Assembly: GCF_031582905.1 (NCBI RefSeq)
Contig: NZ_CP133990.1
Span: 2,232,001-2,296,000, forward strand
DNA: 64,000 bases
Direction: 5' to 3'
DNA from: Pengzhenrongella sp031582905
Lineage (GTDB): Bacteria > Actinomycetota > Actinomycetes > Actinomycetales > Cellulomonadaceae
Shown: in pieces, positions 37,302 through 46,451 of the stretch
Layout: every line of letters begins with the position of its first letter
How positions within the stretch are numbered: position 1 is the stretch's first letter
Notes under the pieces: model-generated
What the model was told of the DNA's origin: nothing
What the model saw: the letters and a program-made list of their open reading frames with translations, nothing else
Database searches by the model: none
Program-made: the position numbers and the translations under genes

Positions 37302-39305
37302 TCAGAAGGCACCCGGCACCGTACCCTGCACGGTGCCCTCGAGGCCCGTCTGCCCCTCGGTCGAGGCGAGCTGCCACGGCACCGAGGCGACCACGACACC
37401 CGGGGTGAACAGCAACCGGCCCTTGAGCCGCAGCGCGCTCTGGTTGTGCAGGAGCTGCTCCCACCAGTGCCCGACGACGTACTCGGGGATGTACACCACG
37501 ACGAGGTCACGCGGGCTGTCGCGGCGGATGGAGCGCACGTAGGTGAGGATCGGGCGGGTGATCTCCCGGAACGGGGAGTCCAGCACCTTGAGCGCGACGG
37601 GGAGGTCGAGCTCCTCCCACTGCGCGCGCAGCTCGGCGACGTCCTCGGGGTCGACGCCGACCGTCACCGCCTCGAGCACCTGGGGCCGCGACGCCCGCGC
37701 GTAGGCGATCGCCCGCATCGTCGGCTTGTGGAGCCGGGACACGAGCACGAGGGCGTGGACCCGGCTCGGCAGGGCGCGCGCGGCCGCGGGATCGTCACCG
37801 AGGGCGAGCTCGGCGCGCACGAGGTCGTAGTGACGGCGGATCGCCTTCATGAGCACGAACACCAGGCCCATCGCCAGGATCGCGATCCAGGCGCCGTGGG
37901 TGAACTTCGTGACGAGGACGATGACCAGGACGACCCCGGTCATACCGAGCCCGACCGCGTTGATCACCCGGGACCGCACCATGCGGCGCCGGGTCACGGG
38001 GCTGGTGACGGTGCGCATCTCGCGGGTCCAGTGCCGGACCATGCCGAGCTGGCTCAGCGTGAACGAGACGAACACCCCGACGATGTACAGCTGGATGAGC
38101 CGGGTGACCTGGGCGTCGAACGCCCAGATCAGCACGATGGCCGCGAGCGCCAGGGTGATGATGCCGTTGGAGAACGCCAGCCGGTCCCCGCGGGTGTGCA
38201 GCTGGCGGGGCAGGTAGCCGTCCTTGGCCAGGATGGAGCCGAGCACCGGGAAGCCGTTGAACGCCGTGTTGGCGGCCAGGACGAGGATGAGCCCGGTGAC
38301 CACGGCGATGGACACGAACACCACGGGGTAGCCCGCGAAGACCGTCTCGGCGAGCTGGCCGATCACCGGGTGCTGGACGTACTCCTCACCCACCGGGACG
38401 CCGTCGCGCAGCAGCTGGGACGCCGGGTCCTCGACGTAGTGCACCCCCGTCGCCCGGGCCAGCACGAGGATCGACATGATGAACGTGATGGAGATCAGCC
38501 CGAGCAGCGCGAGCGTCGTGGCGGCGTTGCGCGACTTGGGCTTGCGGAACGCCGGGACGCCGTTGCTGATGGCCTCGACCCCGGTCAGCGCGGCCGACCC
38601 GGACGCGAAGGCGCGCAGGATGAGGAACGCACCCGCCAGCCCGGTCAGCCCCTGCTCGAGGCCCGACTGCGGCACGATCTCCAGCTCCGCGCTCGCCGCC
38701 TGCGGCAGGTCCCCCGCCAGGTAGCGGACCAGCCCGACGACGGCGACCGAGCCCACCCCGAGCATGTACAGGTACACCGGCAGGGCGAAGGCCGCCCCGG
38801 ACTCGCGCACGCCGCGCAGGTTCGCGAGCGTGAGCAGCGCGACCACCCCGATCGCGAACGCCGTCTCGTGCCCGCGCAGCGCCGGGACCGCGGACGCCGC
38901 GTACTGGGCACCGGCGGACACCGAGACGGCGACCGTCAGGACGTAGTCGACGAGCAGCGCGCTCGCGACCGAGACCCCGGCGGTCCGCCCGAGGTTCGCG
39001 GTCGCGACCTCGTAGTCCCCGCCGCCGGACGGGTAGGCGTGCACGTTCTGCCGGTAGGAGGCGATGACCGTGAGCATGACGACGACGACGCCGAGACCGA
39101 CCCACGGCGAGACGACCGTGGCGGCGAGGCCGGCCAGCGCGAGGGTCAGGAGGATCTCGTCGGGGGCGTACGCGACCGAGGAGAGCGCGTCCGACGCGAA
39201 GACGGGCAGGGCGATGCGCTTGCGGAGCAGGGTGTGGTCGAGCCGGTCGCTGCGGACCGGCCGCCCGAGCAGGAGCCGCTTGGCGGCGTCCGCGATGTCA
39301 GACAT
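37302..39305 (-). CDS. KimA-like APC-superfamily permease, probable potassium importer
   Basis: A 667-residue transporter: about 12 membrane helices (roughly residues 30-450) and a cytoplasmic C-terminal domain of some 200 residues. LPVFASDALSSVAYAPDEIL near the N-terminus matches the KimA group, proton-coupled potassium importers inhibited by cyclic di-AMP in Bacillus. Other APC members move amino acids, so specificity is inferred. Divergent genes for two TrkA-type NAD-binding proteins strengthen the potassium assignment. The ATG at 39305 has TAGAGT 8 nt upstream (plus-strand 39314-39319), a leaderless pattern. Confidence 0.85.
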   Translation of the reverse strand: MSDIADAAKRLLLGRPVRSDRLDHTLLRKRIALPVFASDALSSVAYAPDEILLTLALAGLAATVVSPWVGLGVVVVMLTVIASYRQNVHAYPSGGGDYEVATANLGRTAGVSVASALLVDYVLTVAVSVSAGAQYAASAVPALRGHETAFAIGVVALLTLANLRGVRESGAAFALPVYLYMLGVGSVAVVGLVRYLAGDLPQAASAELEIVPQSGLEQGLTGLAGAFLILRAFASGSAALTGVEAISNGVPAFRKPKSRNAATTLALLGLISITFIMSILVLARATGVHYVEDPASQLLRDGVPVGEEYVQHPVIGQLAETVFAGYPVVFVSIAVVTGLILVLAANTAFNGFPVLGSILAKDGYLPRQLHTRGDRLAFSNGIITLALAAIVLIWAFDAQVTRLIQLYIVGVFVSFTLSQLGMVRHWTREMRTVTSPVTRRRMVRSRVINAVGLGMTGVVLVIVLVTKFTHGAWIAILAMGLVFVLMKAIRRHYDLVRAELALGDDPAAARALPSRVHALVLVSRLHKPTMRAIAYARASRPQVLEAVTVGVDPEDVAELRAQWEELDLPVALKVLDSPFREITRPILTYVRSIRRDSPRDLVVVYIPEYVVGHWWEQLLHNQSALRLKGRLLFTPGVVVASVPWQLASTEGQTGLEGTVQGTVPGAF

Positions 39306-39330
39306 GAGTGACCACTCTAGGCACTGGTCC

Positions 39331-39381
39331 GACCTGCGCACCGGACCTGCGGACCCGACCTGCACCGGACCTGCGCACCGG
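39331..39381. repeat. 14-bp direct repeat between divergent potassium genes
   Basis: GACCTGCGCACCGG is found at 39331-39344 and 39368-39381, with related partial copies between. It fills the space between the two opposed leaderless-type promoters and could bind a shared regulator. Confidence 0.55.
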
Positions 39382-39401
39382 GCGGAGTAGCGTGCTCCAC
39401 C

Positions 39402-40063
39402 GTGCACTTCGTCATCATGGGCTGCGGTCGGGTCGGGGCGACCCTGGCCGGGTCGCTCGAGGCCAGCGGGCACTCCGTCGCCGTCATCGACCAGAACCCG
39501 GACGCGTTCCGCCGGCTGGACGCCGACTTCTCCGGCAAGAAGGTCACCGGGCTCGGCTTCGACCGCGACACGCTGGGTCAGGCCGGGATCGAGGACGCGT
39601 ACGCGTTCGCCGCGGTCTCCGACGGCGACAACTCCAACATCCTCGCCGCACGCGTCGTGCGGGAGACGTTCGGGGTCGCCAACGTCGTGGCGCGCATCTA
39701 CGACCCCCACCGTGCCGAGATCTACCAGCGGCTCGGCATCCCGACCGTCGCGACGGTGCGCTGGACGTCGGACCAGGTGCTGCGTCGCATGCTGCCGATG
39801 GGCGCGACGGACGAGTACCGCGACGAGTCCGGGCAGATCCGGCTCGTGCGCGCCGATGTCCATCCCGCCTGGGTGGGGACCCCGCTGCGGACGATCGAGT
39901 CGGCCACGGGCGCCCGCGTCGCCTACCTGCTCCGGTACGGCGACGGTCTGCTGCCGCCCCCGGACGGCGTCCTGCAGGAGAACGACGTGCTGCACCTGCT
40001 CGTCCGCGCCCGGGACACCGCGGCGGTCGAGCGCACCCTGACCCGCCCCCGGAGGACCACTGA
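39402..40063 (+). CDS. ceoB: TrkA-type potassium uptake regulatory protein (CeoB-like); frame broken at the end
   Basis: An RCK protein with an N-terminal Rossmann domain (HFVIMGCGRVGATLAGSL, then VIDQNP with the acidic ribose-binding residue) and a C-terminal TrkA_C domain from about residue 135. It gates potassium transport in response to nucleotides. The natural stop is hidden: one C missing in the run 40046-40050 would give TRPPEDH followed by TGA at 40061-40063, overlapping the next gene as TGATG. That makes 220 residues, the usual length. The GTG at 39402 lies 8 nt after TAGCGT (39388-39393). Confidence 0.9.
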
Positions 40064-40737
40064 TGCGCGTCGTCATCGCCGGTGCCGGCTCCGTGGGCCG
40101 CTCCATCGCCCGGGAGCTGCTCGCGCACGACCACGAGGTCACGATCATCGACCGGCAGCCCAGCGCCATGCGGGTCGCGTCGGTCGCGGACGCGGAGTGG
40201 CTGCTCGCCGACGCCTGCGAGCTGCCGACGCTGACCGAGGCGAAGGTCGCCGAGTGCGACGTCGTCGTCGCCGCCACCGGTGACGACAAGGCGAACCTGG
40301 TGATCTCCCTGCTGGCGAAGACGGAGTACGGCGTGCCCCGGACCGTCGCGCGGGTGAACAACCCCAAGAACGAGTGGATGTTCGACGAGGCGTGGGGGGT
40401 CGACGTCGCCGTCTCCACCCCGCGCATCATGACGGCCATGGTCGAGGAGGCCGTCGCCGTCGGGGACCTCGTCCGGATCTTCACCTTCCACCAGTCCGGC
40501 GCGGACATCCTCGAGCTGACCCTGCCCGAGGGGTCGCCCCTCGCCGGCGCGCGCGTCGGTCAGGTGCAGTGGCCGGCCGACACCGTGCTCGCCTGCATCG
40601 TGCGCGGCGACCAGCCGATCGCCCCGAGCCCGGACGACACCCTCGAGGAGCGCGACGAGCTCATGTTCGTCACGGGTCGGATGGCTGACGAGACGGAGCT
40701 GGAGCGGATCCTGGGGTCCGGACCAGCAACCAGGTGA
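40063..40737 (+). CDS. ceoC: TrkA-type potassium uptake regulatory protein (CeoC-like)
   Basis: A 224-residue second RCK protein. The Rossmann motif is RVVIAGAGSVGRSIARELL, followed by VTIIDRQPSAMR with the acidic residue. The TrkA_C half starts near residue 140. It is translationally coupled to the preceding TrkA-type gene by TGATG. Its last 68 bp overlap, tail to tail, the DUF3159 gene on the opposite strand, a tight arrangement that leaves no room for a separate terminator. Confidence 0.92.
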   Translation: MRVVIAGAGSVGRSIARELLAHDHEVTIIDRQPSAMRVASVADAEWLLADACELPTLTEAKVAECDVVVAATGDDKANLVISLLAKTEYGVPRTVARVNNPKNEWMFDEAWGVDVAVSTPRIMTAMVEEAVAVGDLVRIFTFHQSGADILELTLPEGSPLAGARVGQVQWPADTVLACIVRGDQPIAPSPDDTLEERDELMFVTGRMADETELERILGSGPATR

Positions 40738-41413
40738 CCCACAGGGTCAGCGCCCACAGCGGCACGCCCATGACGAGCCGCGCGGTGCCGAGCCAGCCCA
40801 CGGACGCCCCCAGGTAGAGCGGGACCTGCACGAGGAGCCGGGCCCCGAACATCGCCACCCACACCCAGGTCGCCCACGCGTAGCGCCGGCGCACGACGCG
40901 GTCCGCGCGCCACGCGGTGCCCTCGCCGCGCAGCAGCCCGACGACGATCCCGACCAGGGGCCAGCCGACCAGCACGGACACGAGGCACGCGACGCCGTAG
41001 GCGGCGTTGGTCCACAGCCCGTAGGCGAAGTAGTCCTGGGCCTCGCCGGAGCGCCAGGCCCAGAACACGCCGATCGCCACACCCACCACGCCGGCGAGCG
41101 CCTGCGTGATCGGGGTGCGCTGCACGAGACGCAGGACGACCGCGACCACCGTGACGGCGACCGAGGCGACGAGCGCAGGGGTCAGGGACGACGTCGCGAC
41201 GTACACCGCCACGAACACGATCCCGGGGGCCACCGACTCAGCGAGCCCCCGGACGCCGCCGACGGCGTCCGCGACCGAGAAGTCGTCGCCGAGCACGGCG
41301 GCGACACCGGCCGGCGCGGGGCGCGCCGGGGTGGCGCCGCCGGCGTCGGCGTCGGCGCGCGTCGGGCCGCTCACCGGGTCGCGCCCGGGGCCACCCGCAC
41401 CCGGCTCACTCAC
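40670..41413 (-). CDS. DUF3159 membrane protein
   Basis: A 247-residue DUF3159 protein with an Ala/Pro-rich N-terminus (about 45 residues) and about five membrane helices. ESVAPGIVFVAVYVAT and FWAWRSGEAQDYFAYGLWTN are characteristic. Function is unknown; distant similarity to intracellular septation proteins has been proposed for the family. The GTG at 41413 overlaps the OB-fold gene by 8 bp, which places it last in the dut-DUF3710-OB-DUF3159 order conserved in actinobacteria. Confidence 0.87.
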   Translation of the reverse strand: MSEPGAGGPGRDPVSGPTRADADAGGATPARPAPAGVAAVLGDDFSVADAVGGVRGLAESVAPGIVFVAVYVATSSLTPALVASVAVTVVAVVLRLVQRTPITQALAGVVGVAIGVFWAWRSGEAQDYFAYGLWTNAAYGVACLVSVLVGWPLVGIVVGLLRGEGTAWRADRVVRRRYAWATWVWVAMFGARLLVQVPLYLGASVGWLGTARLVMGVPLWALTLWVTWLLVRTPGSAPAPSRQPSDP

Positions 41414-41771
41414 CCGGACGGGGCTGGAGCTCGTAGCGGGGGTTGTACACCGTGCGCCGGCCGTCGATGCCGCACACGAGGCCCTCGAAGGTGCCGCGGC
41501 GTCCCGGCTCGATGCCGGCGATCTCGCGACGGCCGAGCCAGACGAGGTCCAGCGTGCCGGTGCCGTCGTACAGCTCGGCCTCGAGCGCCGGCACGCCCTG
41601 GCGTGGGCGCAGCGTGATGGAGCGGATGACGCCGTGCACGGTCGCCCGGCGCCGCTCGGGCACCTCGGCGACCGGGGTGCAGCCGCGCTTGTGGGACTCG
41701 GTGCGCTCCTCGTCGGCCTCGAGCTCGGCCTGCGAGGCGAGCGCCCGCTGCAGTACGGACCTGACGTCCAT
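41406..41771 (-). CDS. OB-fold nucleic-acid-binding domain protein
   Basis: A 121-residue protein. VHGVIRSITLRPRQGVPALE, then LYDGTGTLDLVWLGRREIAG, form an OB fold like the RecG/aspartyl-tRNA-synthetase wedge domain. A charged N-terminal helix precedes it. It is likely a nucleic-acid binder of unknown target. The ATG at 41771 lies 43 bp after DUF3710. Confidence 0.85.
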   Translation of the reverse strand: MDVRSVLQRALASQAELEADEERTESHKRGCTPVAEVPERRRATVHGVIRSITLRPRQGVPALEAELYDGTGTLDLVWLGRREIAGIEPGRRGTFEGLVCGIDGRRTVYNPRYELQPRPGE

Positions 41772-41814
41772 GGGTCGGTCGCCTATCGGGTCTCGGTGAT
41801 CTCGGGCCCCCGGG

Positions 41815-42564
41815 TCAGGGGTCGAGTGCGGGCGTCGCGGCGGCCGGCGGCACCGCGGGCGCGGGTCGCTGGCCCGGCAGCCGCAGCGCGAGCAGGTCGC
41901 GGGGTGCGCGTGCCTCGGTGCCGCGGACGACGACGATGTCCGCGAAGAGCGCCTCGAGCGTGGCCGCGCGCTCGGGGTCGACGGCGGCCGCGCCGGTGAG
42001 CACGCCGCGCAGGAACCAGCGCGGACCGTCGTGCCCGATGAAGCGAGCTGGGCGGTGACCCGTGCGGCCCTCCGGTGTGCGCACGGGAAGGCGCGCGAGC
42101 AGCTCACGGCCGAAAGGCCCGGGCACCTCGTCGACCGCACCACCCTGCTTGGTCACGGACTCGGCGATCTCGCCGCGGATCTCGTCCCAGATGCCGTCCG
42201 TGCGCGGCGCGGCGAACGCCTGCACCTGCAGCGCGGAGCCGGCCAGGGTCACCCCGACGCCGGTCACCTGGTTGGTGGCCTTGTCGACCTCCATCCGCAG
42301 CTCCATGCCCACGACGCCGGGTAGCCAGACGGACCCCAGGTCGAGCCGTCGGCCCGGTCCGTCCACCTCGGAGACGTCCCACGGCCCACCGGGCGCGGGG
42401 CGACCGGGCGACGACGCGGCCTCGGCGAGGACGGCGTCGTCGCCCACCTCTGCCTCGCTGCCGCCCTGCGCGGGCGTCGGCTCGGCGCCGGCGGTCTCGA
42501 CGTCGTCAGCCGCCTGGACGGACGCCGTATCGCGGTCGTTCGCGCCACGTCGGAACAGACCCAC
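41815..42564 (-). CDS. DUF3710 domain protein
   Basis: A 249-residue DUF3710 protein. The first 60 residues are an acidic disordered lead. The core starts at GPWDVSEVDGPGRRLDLGSV and includes MELRMEVDKATNQVTGVGV and HRPARFIGHDGPRWFLRGVL. The family occurs in actinobacteria downstream of dut, as here; its role is unknown. The GTG at 42564 has GAAGGAGAG as ribosome site. Confidence 0.88.
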   Translation of the reverse strand: MGLFRRGANDRDTASVQAADDVETAGAEPTPAQGGSEAEVGDDAVLAEAASSPGRPAPGGPWDVSEVDGPGRRLDLGSVWLPGVVGMELRMEVDKATNQVTGVGVTLAGSALQVQAFAAPRTDGIWDEIRGEIAESVTKQGGAVDEVPGPFGRELLARLPVRTPEGRTGHRPARFIGHDGPRWFLRGVLTGAAAVDPERAATLEALFADIVVVRGTEARAPRDLLALRLPGQRPAPAVPPAAATPALDP

Positions 42565-42666
42565 GTGTGCTCTCCTTCGCTCCTCGGCCACGGCGCGGGC
42601 CGCCCGGGACGGGCGTGCCTGCGCGCTGTGCACCATGTCGACAGTAATAGCCCCAAGGGGGCCGAC

Positions 42667-43125
42667 CTACTCCCGGTGCGCCCACCCACCGCTGGAACCG
42701 AGGCCGGCGTCACCGCGGTGCGACCCCGGCAACCGCTCGGCGCGGACGAACCGTGCCCGCTCGATGCGCTGCACCACGAGCTGGGCGATGCGGTCACCTC
42801 GCCTCAACCGGATCGGCTCGACGGCGTCGGTGTTGAGGAGGGTGACCTGGATCTCCCCGCGGTACCCGGCGTCCACGGTGCCCGGGGCGTTGACGACCGT
42901 GAGCCCGTGCCGGCTCGCGAGCCCGGAGCGGGGATGGACGAAGGCGGCGTACCCGTCCGGCAGGGCGATGCTCACCCCGGTGGGCACGGTCGCGCGCGTG
43001 CGGCGCGAGCTCGACGTCGACGCGGGCGACGAGGTCGGCGCCGGCGTCACCCGGGTGGGCGTAGGTGGGGACGGGCAGCTCGTCGTCGAGCATGACCAGC
43101 AGGACCTCGAGGTCGGGGGAGCCAC
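42667..43125 (-). CDS. dut: dUTP diphosphatase; frame broken twice
   Basis: Trimeric dUTPase hydrolysing dUTP to dUMP. Motifs in order are HPGDAGADL, HPRSGLASRHG, VNAPGTVDAGYRGE (with the catalytic Asp), RRGDRIAQLVVQ, and the C-terminal arm GLGSSGG. Two breaks occur: a GC unit missing in the repeat 42991-42998 (restoring HARATVPTGVSIALP) and one base missing in the G5 run 43115-43119. With both repaired, the protein starts at the GTG at 43125 and has 153 residues, normal for the family. A TAGAGT hexamer 8 nt before that GTG (plus-strand 43134-43139) supports it. Without the second repair the ATG at 43093 would be used. Confidence 0.88.
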   Translation of the reverse strand: MAPPTSRSCWSCSTTSCPSPPTPTRVTPAPTSSPASTSSSRRTRATVPTGVSIALPDGYAAFVHPRSGLASRHGLTVVNAPGTVDAGYRGEIQVTLLNTDAVEPIRLRRGDRIAQLVVQRIERARFVRAERLPGSHRGDAGLGSSGGWAHRE

Positions 43126-43192
43126 GGGCGACGACTCTAGCCGCGTCCCCGCCGGTGCCCGGCAGGCCTCGACGACCTGGGATGCTGGAGCC

Positions 43193-43723
43193 ATGGTCGA
43201 CCCCGCCGCCACCCGTCCCACCACGCATGACGAGCGCCTGTGGTTCGGCCCGGCCGGGTGGGTCGGCGTCGCGGGGTTCGGCCTCGTCGGCGTGATCGCC
43301 CTGTATCCGGTGAGCCCGGCCGCGGGCGTCGTCGGCGGCGTGGTGACCCTCGCGGTCGCGCTCGTGCTGGCGGCGCGGTGGGCGACCCGGGTCCGGGTGG
43401 CCGACGGCGAGCTGTGGGCCGGCCGGGCCCACCTGCCGCTGGCCCTCGTCGGCGAGGTGGTTGCGCTGGACGCCGAGATGACCCGCGCCGAGCTCGGGCC
43501 ACGCCTCGACGCCCGCGCGCACGTGTGCCTGCGCGCGTGGGCCCGGACCGCGGTGCGGGTCGAGGTCGTCGACCCGCAGGACCCGACGCCGTACTGGATC
43601 GTGTCGACGCGGCACCCCGAGCGCCTTGCCACCGCCCTGGCCACGGGGCGCGACCGGGCCGGTGGCCCCGGACGCGGACGGCCGGCGGCGCGGGACGAGA
43701 GGTCCCGCGGCCACCGGCCGTGA
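43193..43723 (+). CDS. DUF3093 membrane protein
   Basis: A 176-residue DUF3093 protein with two adjacent membrane helices (about residues 20-60: VGVAGFGLVGVIALYPV and VVTLAVALVLAARW). A conserved domain follows, with VADGELWAGRAHLPLALVGE and PYWIVSTRHPERLATAL. The Arg/Gly-rich tail is hydrophilic. Function unknown. It is divergent from dut, the usual actinobacterial arrangement. Confidence 0.87.
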   Translation: MVDPAATRPTTHDERLWFGPAGWVGVAGFGLVGVIALYPVSPAAGVVGGVVTLAVALVLAARWATRVRVADGELWAGRAHLPLALVGEVVALDAEMTRAELGPRLDARAHVCLRAWARTAVRVEVVDPQDPTPYWIVSTRHPERLATALATGRDRAGGPGRGRPAARDERSRGHRP

Positions 43724-43804
43724 GGTCGCGACGCGAGAGGTCGTGACGGGTGTGGTCGTGACGGGCGGACGGTCAGCGAGGACCGGACGCCGGGGTGCGG
43801 ACCG

Positions 43805-44104
43805 TCAGGCGGCGCACTCGGTGCAGACCGGCTGACCGTTCTTCTCGAAGGCGAGCTGGCTGCGGTGGTGCACCAGGAAGCAGCTCGAGCAGGTGAACTC
43901 GTCGGCCTGCCGGGGCAGGACGCGGACGGAGAGCTCCTCGCCGGAGAGGTCGGCGCCCGGGAGCTCGAACCCTTCGGCGGCTTCGGTCTCGTCCTCGTCC
44001 ACGACTCCCGAGCTCTTGTCGGAGCGGCGCGCCTTCAGCTCCTCGAGGGAGTCCTCGCTGAGGTCCTCCTCGGTCTTGCGCGGGGCGTCGTAGTCGGTTG
44101 CCAT
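43805..44104 (-). CDS. DUF4193 zinc-ribbon-like protein
   Basis: A 99-residue DUF4193 protein. The first 60 residues are acidic and likely disordered. The C-terminus carries CSSC and CTEC pairs (near residues 72-75 and 93-96) that should bind one zinc ion. It is conserved next to dut and sepH in actinobacteria; its role is unknown, and an RNA polymerase or DNA-binding function is only a guess. The 207 bp upstream (44105-44311) contain no gene. Confidence 0.9.
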   Translation of the reverse strand: MATDYDAPRKTEEDLSEDSLEELKARRSDKSSGVVDEDETEAAEGFELPGADLSGEELSVRVLPRQADEFTCSSCFLVHHRSQLAFEKNGQPVCTECAA

Positions 44105-44311
44105 CTGTGTGGTCACACTCCGTGTCGTGGTCGTGCGGTGGTGAGGTACGGACTCAATGCACGAGAGCACTGGTTTGTTCCCCCGGGGCGCTGCGGATTG
44201 TGCCGTATATCGGCGCCGACCGCACTCCCCGACCGCGTGGCGTGCCCGGCCGGCGCGCCACGCCCCGCGCGGCGTGCGGCGCGTGCGGCCGCAGCCGTCC
44301 GTCGGGCCCCC

Positions 44312-45154
44312 TCAGGCGCAGTCGGTGGCGCGGTGCTCCTCGAGGAACGCGACCAGCCGCTCGACGCTGCCGCGCGGCCCGGCCACCGTCATGGTCTCCC
44401 CCGCCGGCGCGCCGTGCAGACCCCCGACGACGGCTCCGGCCTCCGCGGCGACGAGGGCGCCGGCGGCGAGGTCCCAGGGCTTGAGCCCGCGCTCGTAGTA
44501 CAGGTCGAGGTTGCCGGCGGCGACCGAGCACAGGTCCAGCGCGGCGGAGCCGATGCGGCGGACGTCGCGGATGTGCGGCATGAGCTCGGCCAGGATCGTC
44601 GCCTGCTCACCGCGGCGCTGCGCGGTGTACGCGAAGCCCGTGCCGACGAGGGACTCGGCGAGCGGGCGCGGCGGGTTGGCCCGCAGCGCGCGCCCGTCGC
44701 ACGCGGCACCCAGCCCGCGCCCCGCGGTGTACGTCCGGCCGTCGGAGACGCTGTGCACCGCACCGGCGACGGCGGTCCAGCGCTCGGGCACAGGCGGCCC
44801 GGCGACGACCGCCACCGAGACCGCGTAGGCGGGGATGCCGTAGAGGTAGTTCACGGTGCCGTCGATCGGGTCGAGCACCCAGGTCAGCCCCGACGTGCCC
44901 GCGACGGGCTCGTCCTCCTCGCCGAGGATGCCGTCGTCCGGCCGGTGCCGGGCCAGGAGCGAGCGCAGCAGCGCCTCGGAGGCGAGGTCCCGCTCGGTGA
45001 CGACGTCGATGGGGCTCGACTTGGTCGCGGCGACGTCGACCTGGTCCGGACGACCGTCGCGCACCAGCGCGCCGGCCTCGCGGGCGAGGCTCGCCGCCAG
45101 CTCGACCAGGCGGGCGGTGGTGTCGGCATCGGGCAGCGCGGTGGGTGTGGTCAC
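44312..45154 (-). CDS. suhB: Inositol monophosphatase-family phosphatase
   Basis: A 280-residue lithium-sensitive-type phosphatase. The metal-binding motifs are LGEEDEP (Glu near residue 80), WVLDPIDGTVNYL and the C-terminal KPWDLAAGALVAAEAG. The likely substrate is inositol 1-phosphate, an intermediate for mycothiol and phosphatidylinositol, though related enzymes act on other sugar phosphates. The GTG at 45154 is chosen. A TTG at 45172 would add six residues and seems less likely. Confidence 0.9.
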   Translation of the reverse strand: MTTPTALPDADTTARLVELAASLAREAGALVRDGRPDQVDVAATKSSPIDVVTERDLASEALLRSLLARHRPDDGILGEEDEPVAGTSGLTWVLDPIDGTVNYLYGIPAYAVSVAVVAGPPVPERWTAVAGAVHSVSDGRTYTAGRGLGAACDGRALRANPPRPLAESLVGTGFAYTAQRRGEQATILAELMPHIRDVRRIGSAALDLCSVAAGNLDLYYERGLKPWDLAAGALVAAEAGAVVGGLHGAPAGETMTVAGPRGSVERLVAFLEEHRATDCA

Positions 45155-45293
45155 CGCCCCATCCAACCTCAAGGCGCGCGGGGCTCGGCGTGGTGGCGGC
45201 AGGAGCTCGGCACGGACGGCGCACCGGACGAGATGTCACCGATCCGGCGGCGCAGGTGGCACGCTGTGGGACGGAGTCCGGGAGGTCACGTAC

Positions 45294-46370
45294 ATGGGTG
45301 AGCTAGAGCTGGTGGGTCTGCACGAGGACGGGGAGCACCTGGTCCTGGTGGGCTCGGACGGGCAGCGGTTCCGTCTGCGGATCGACGAGCCGCTGCGCGC
45401 GGCCGTGCGCCGCGACCGCCCGCAGCTCGAGCAGCTGCGCGCGGAGCGCTACGGCTCGCTCGCACCGCGGGAGATCCAGGCCCGCATCCGGGCGGGGCAG
45501 TCGGCGGCCGCGGTCGCCGAGAGCGCGGACATCGCGATCGAGCAGGTGCGCCGGTACGAGGGCCCCGTGCTCGCCGAGCGCGAGCACGTGGCGGGCCTGG
45601 CCCAGCGGACCCGCGTCGGCCGGGACAGCGACGCGCCCGTCCTCGGCGACCTCGTGCCGGACCGTCTCGCGGCCCGCGGCGTCGACCTCGCCACCATCGA
45701 GTGGGACGCGTTCCGGGACGGTCCCGCGCCGTGGACCGTCGTCGTGCGCTTCGTCGCCGGTGGCGAGAAGCGCGAGGCGCTGTGGACGTTCGACGCGCAG
45801 GCCCGCGCCGTGCAGGCCCTCGAGGACGAGGCGCGCTGGCTGTCCGAGACCGAGCTCGCCGACGAGGTCATCCCGCGCCGCCACCTGGCCGCGGTGCGTG
45901 ACGTCGTCTTCGACGTCGGCCCCGACGGCTCCGTGCGTCCCCTCACCCCGCTCGTCGACGACGTCGTCCTCGACCCGGAGGACGAGCCGGTGCCCATGGA
46001 TGCCACCGCCGCCCTCCTCGACGACCTGCGCACCAAGCGCGGCGTGCGCCAGCCGTTCGACGACAGCGAGCCCGACGAGGAGTTCGAGGGCTTCGGCCCG
46101 CAGCGCGCCTTCGACCTCGGTGGCGCCGAGCTGCCCCCGGCGGCCCACCCGCCGCACTCGGACCCGTCCGCTGCGACCGACGACACCGTGCTGCCGGCGC
46201 CGTCCGGGCCGCGCCGGATCACCGAGCCGGAGACCCCGGTCGCGCTCGAGCCGGACGAGCCGCTGCCCGACGACGCCGCACCGCCGCTCGTGGAGCGCCC
46301 GCGCGGTCGCCGCGGTCGGCCGAGCGTCCCGAGCTGGGACGAGATCGTCTTCGGCGCCAAGCCGGAGTGA
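45294..46370 (+). CDS. sepH: Septation protein SepH
   Basis: A 358-residue SepH (DUF3071) protein. The N-terminal domain (about 1-180) starts GELELVGLHEDGEHLVLVG and includes the helix-turn-helix-like stretch APREIQARIRAGQSAAAVAE. A long acidic Pro-rich linker follows, ending with the conserved PSWDEIVFGAK motif. In Streptomyces SepH binds FtsZ and promotes Z-ring assembly. The ATG at 45294 has GGAGG 9 nt upstream. It is divergent from suhB. Confidence 0.93.
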   Translation: MGELELVGLHEDGEHLVLVGSDGQRFRLRIDEPLRAAVRRDRPQLEQLRAERYGSLAPREIQARIRAGQSAAAVAESADIAIEQVRRYEGPVLAEREHVAGLAQRTRVGRDSDAPVLGDLVPDRLAARGVDLATIEWDAFRDGPAPWTVVVRFVAGGEKREALWTFDAQARAVQALEDEARWLSETELADEVIPRRHLAAVRDVVFDVGPDGSVRPLTPLVDDVVLDPEDEPVPMDATAALLDDLRTKRGVRQPFDDSEPDEEFEGFGPQRAFDLGGAELPPAAHPPHSDPSAATDDTVLPAPSGPRRITEPETPVALEPDEPLPDDAAPPLVERPRGRRGRPSVPSWDEIVFGAKPE

Positions 46371-46375
46371 CGTCG

Positions 46376-46393
46376 CCGGGCCGGCTGGCCCGG
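46376..46393. terminator. Hairpin between sepH and tdk
   Basis: CCGGGCC (46376-46382) and GGCCCGG (46387-46393) form a perfect 7-bp stem with a GGCT loop. It starts 6 bp after the sepH stop, between convergent genes. Confidence 0.65.
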
Positions 46394-46451
46394 AGCGACC
46401 GGTCGGCCGGGGTGGCCGGGATGGCCCGGCCCGACCCGACCCGCACCGGCC

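Noticed and set aside
36012..39311. A 1099-codon plus-strand frame opposite the methyltransferase and permease
   Set aside because: Its composition (Arg, Gly, His, Asp) is that of an antisense shadow, and both opposite-strand genes have clear domains.
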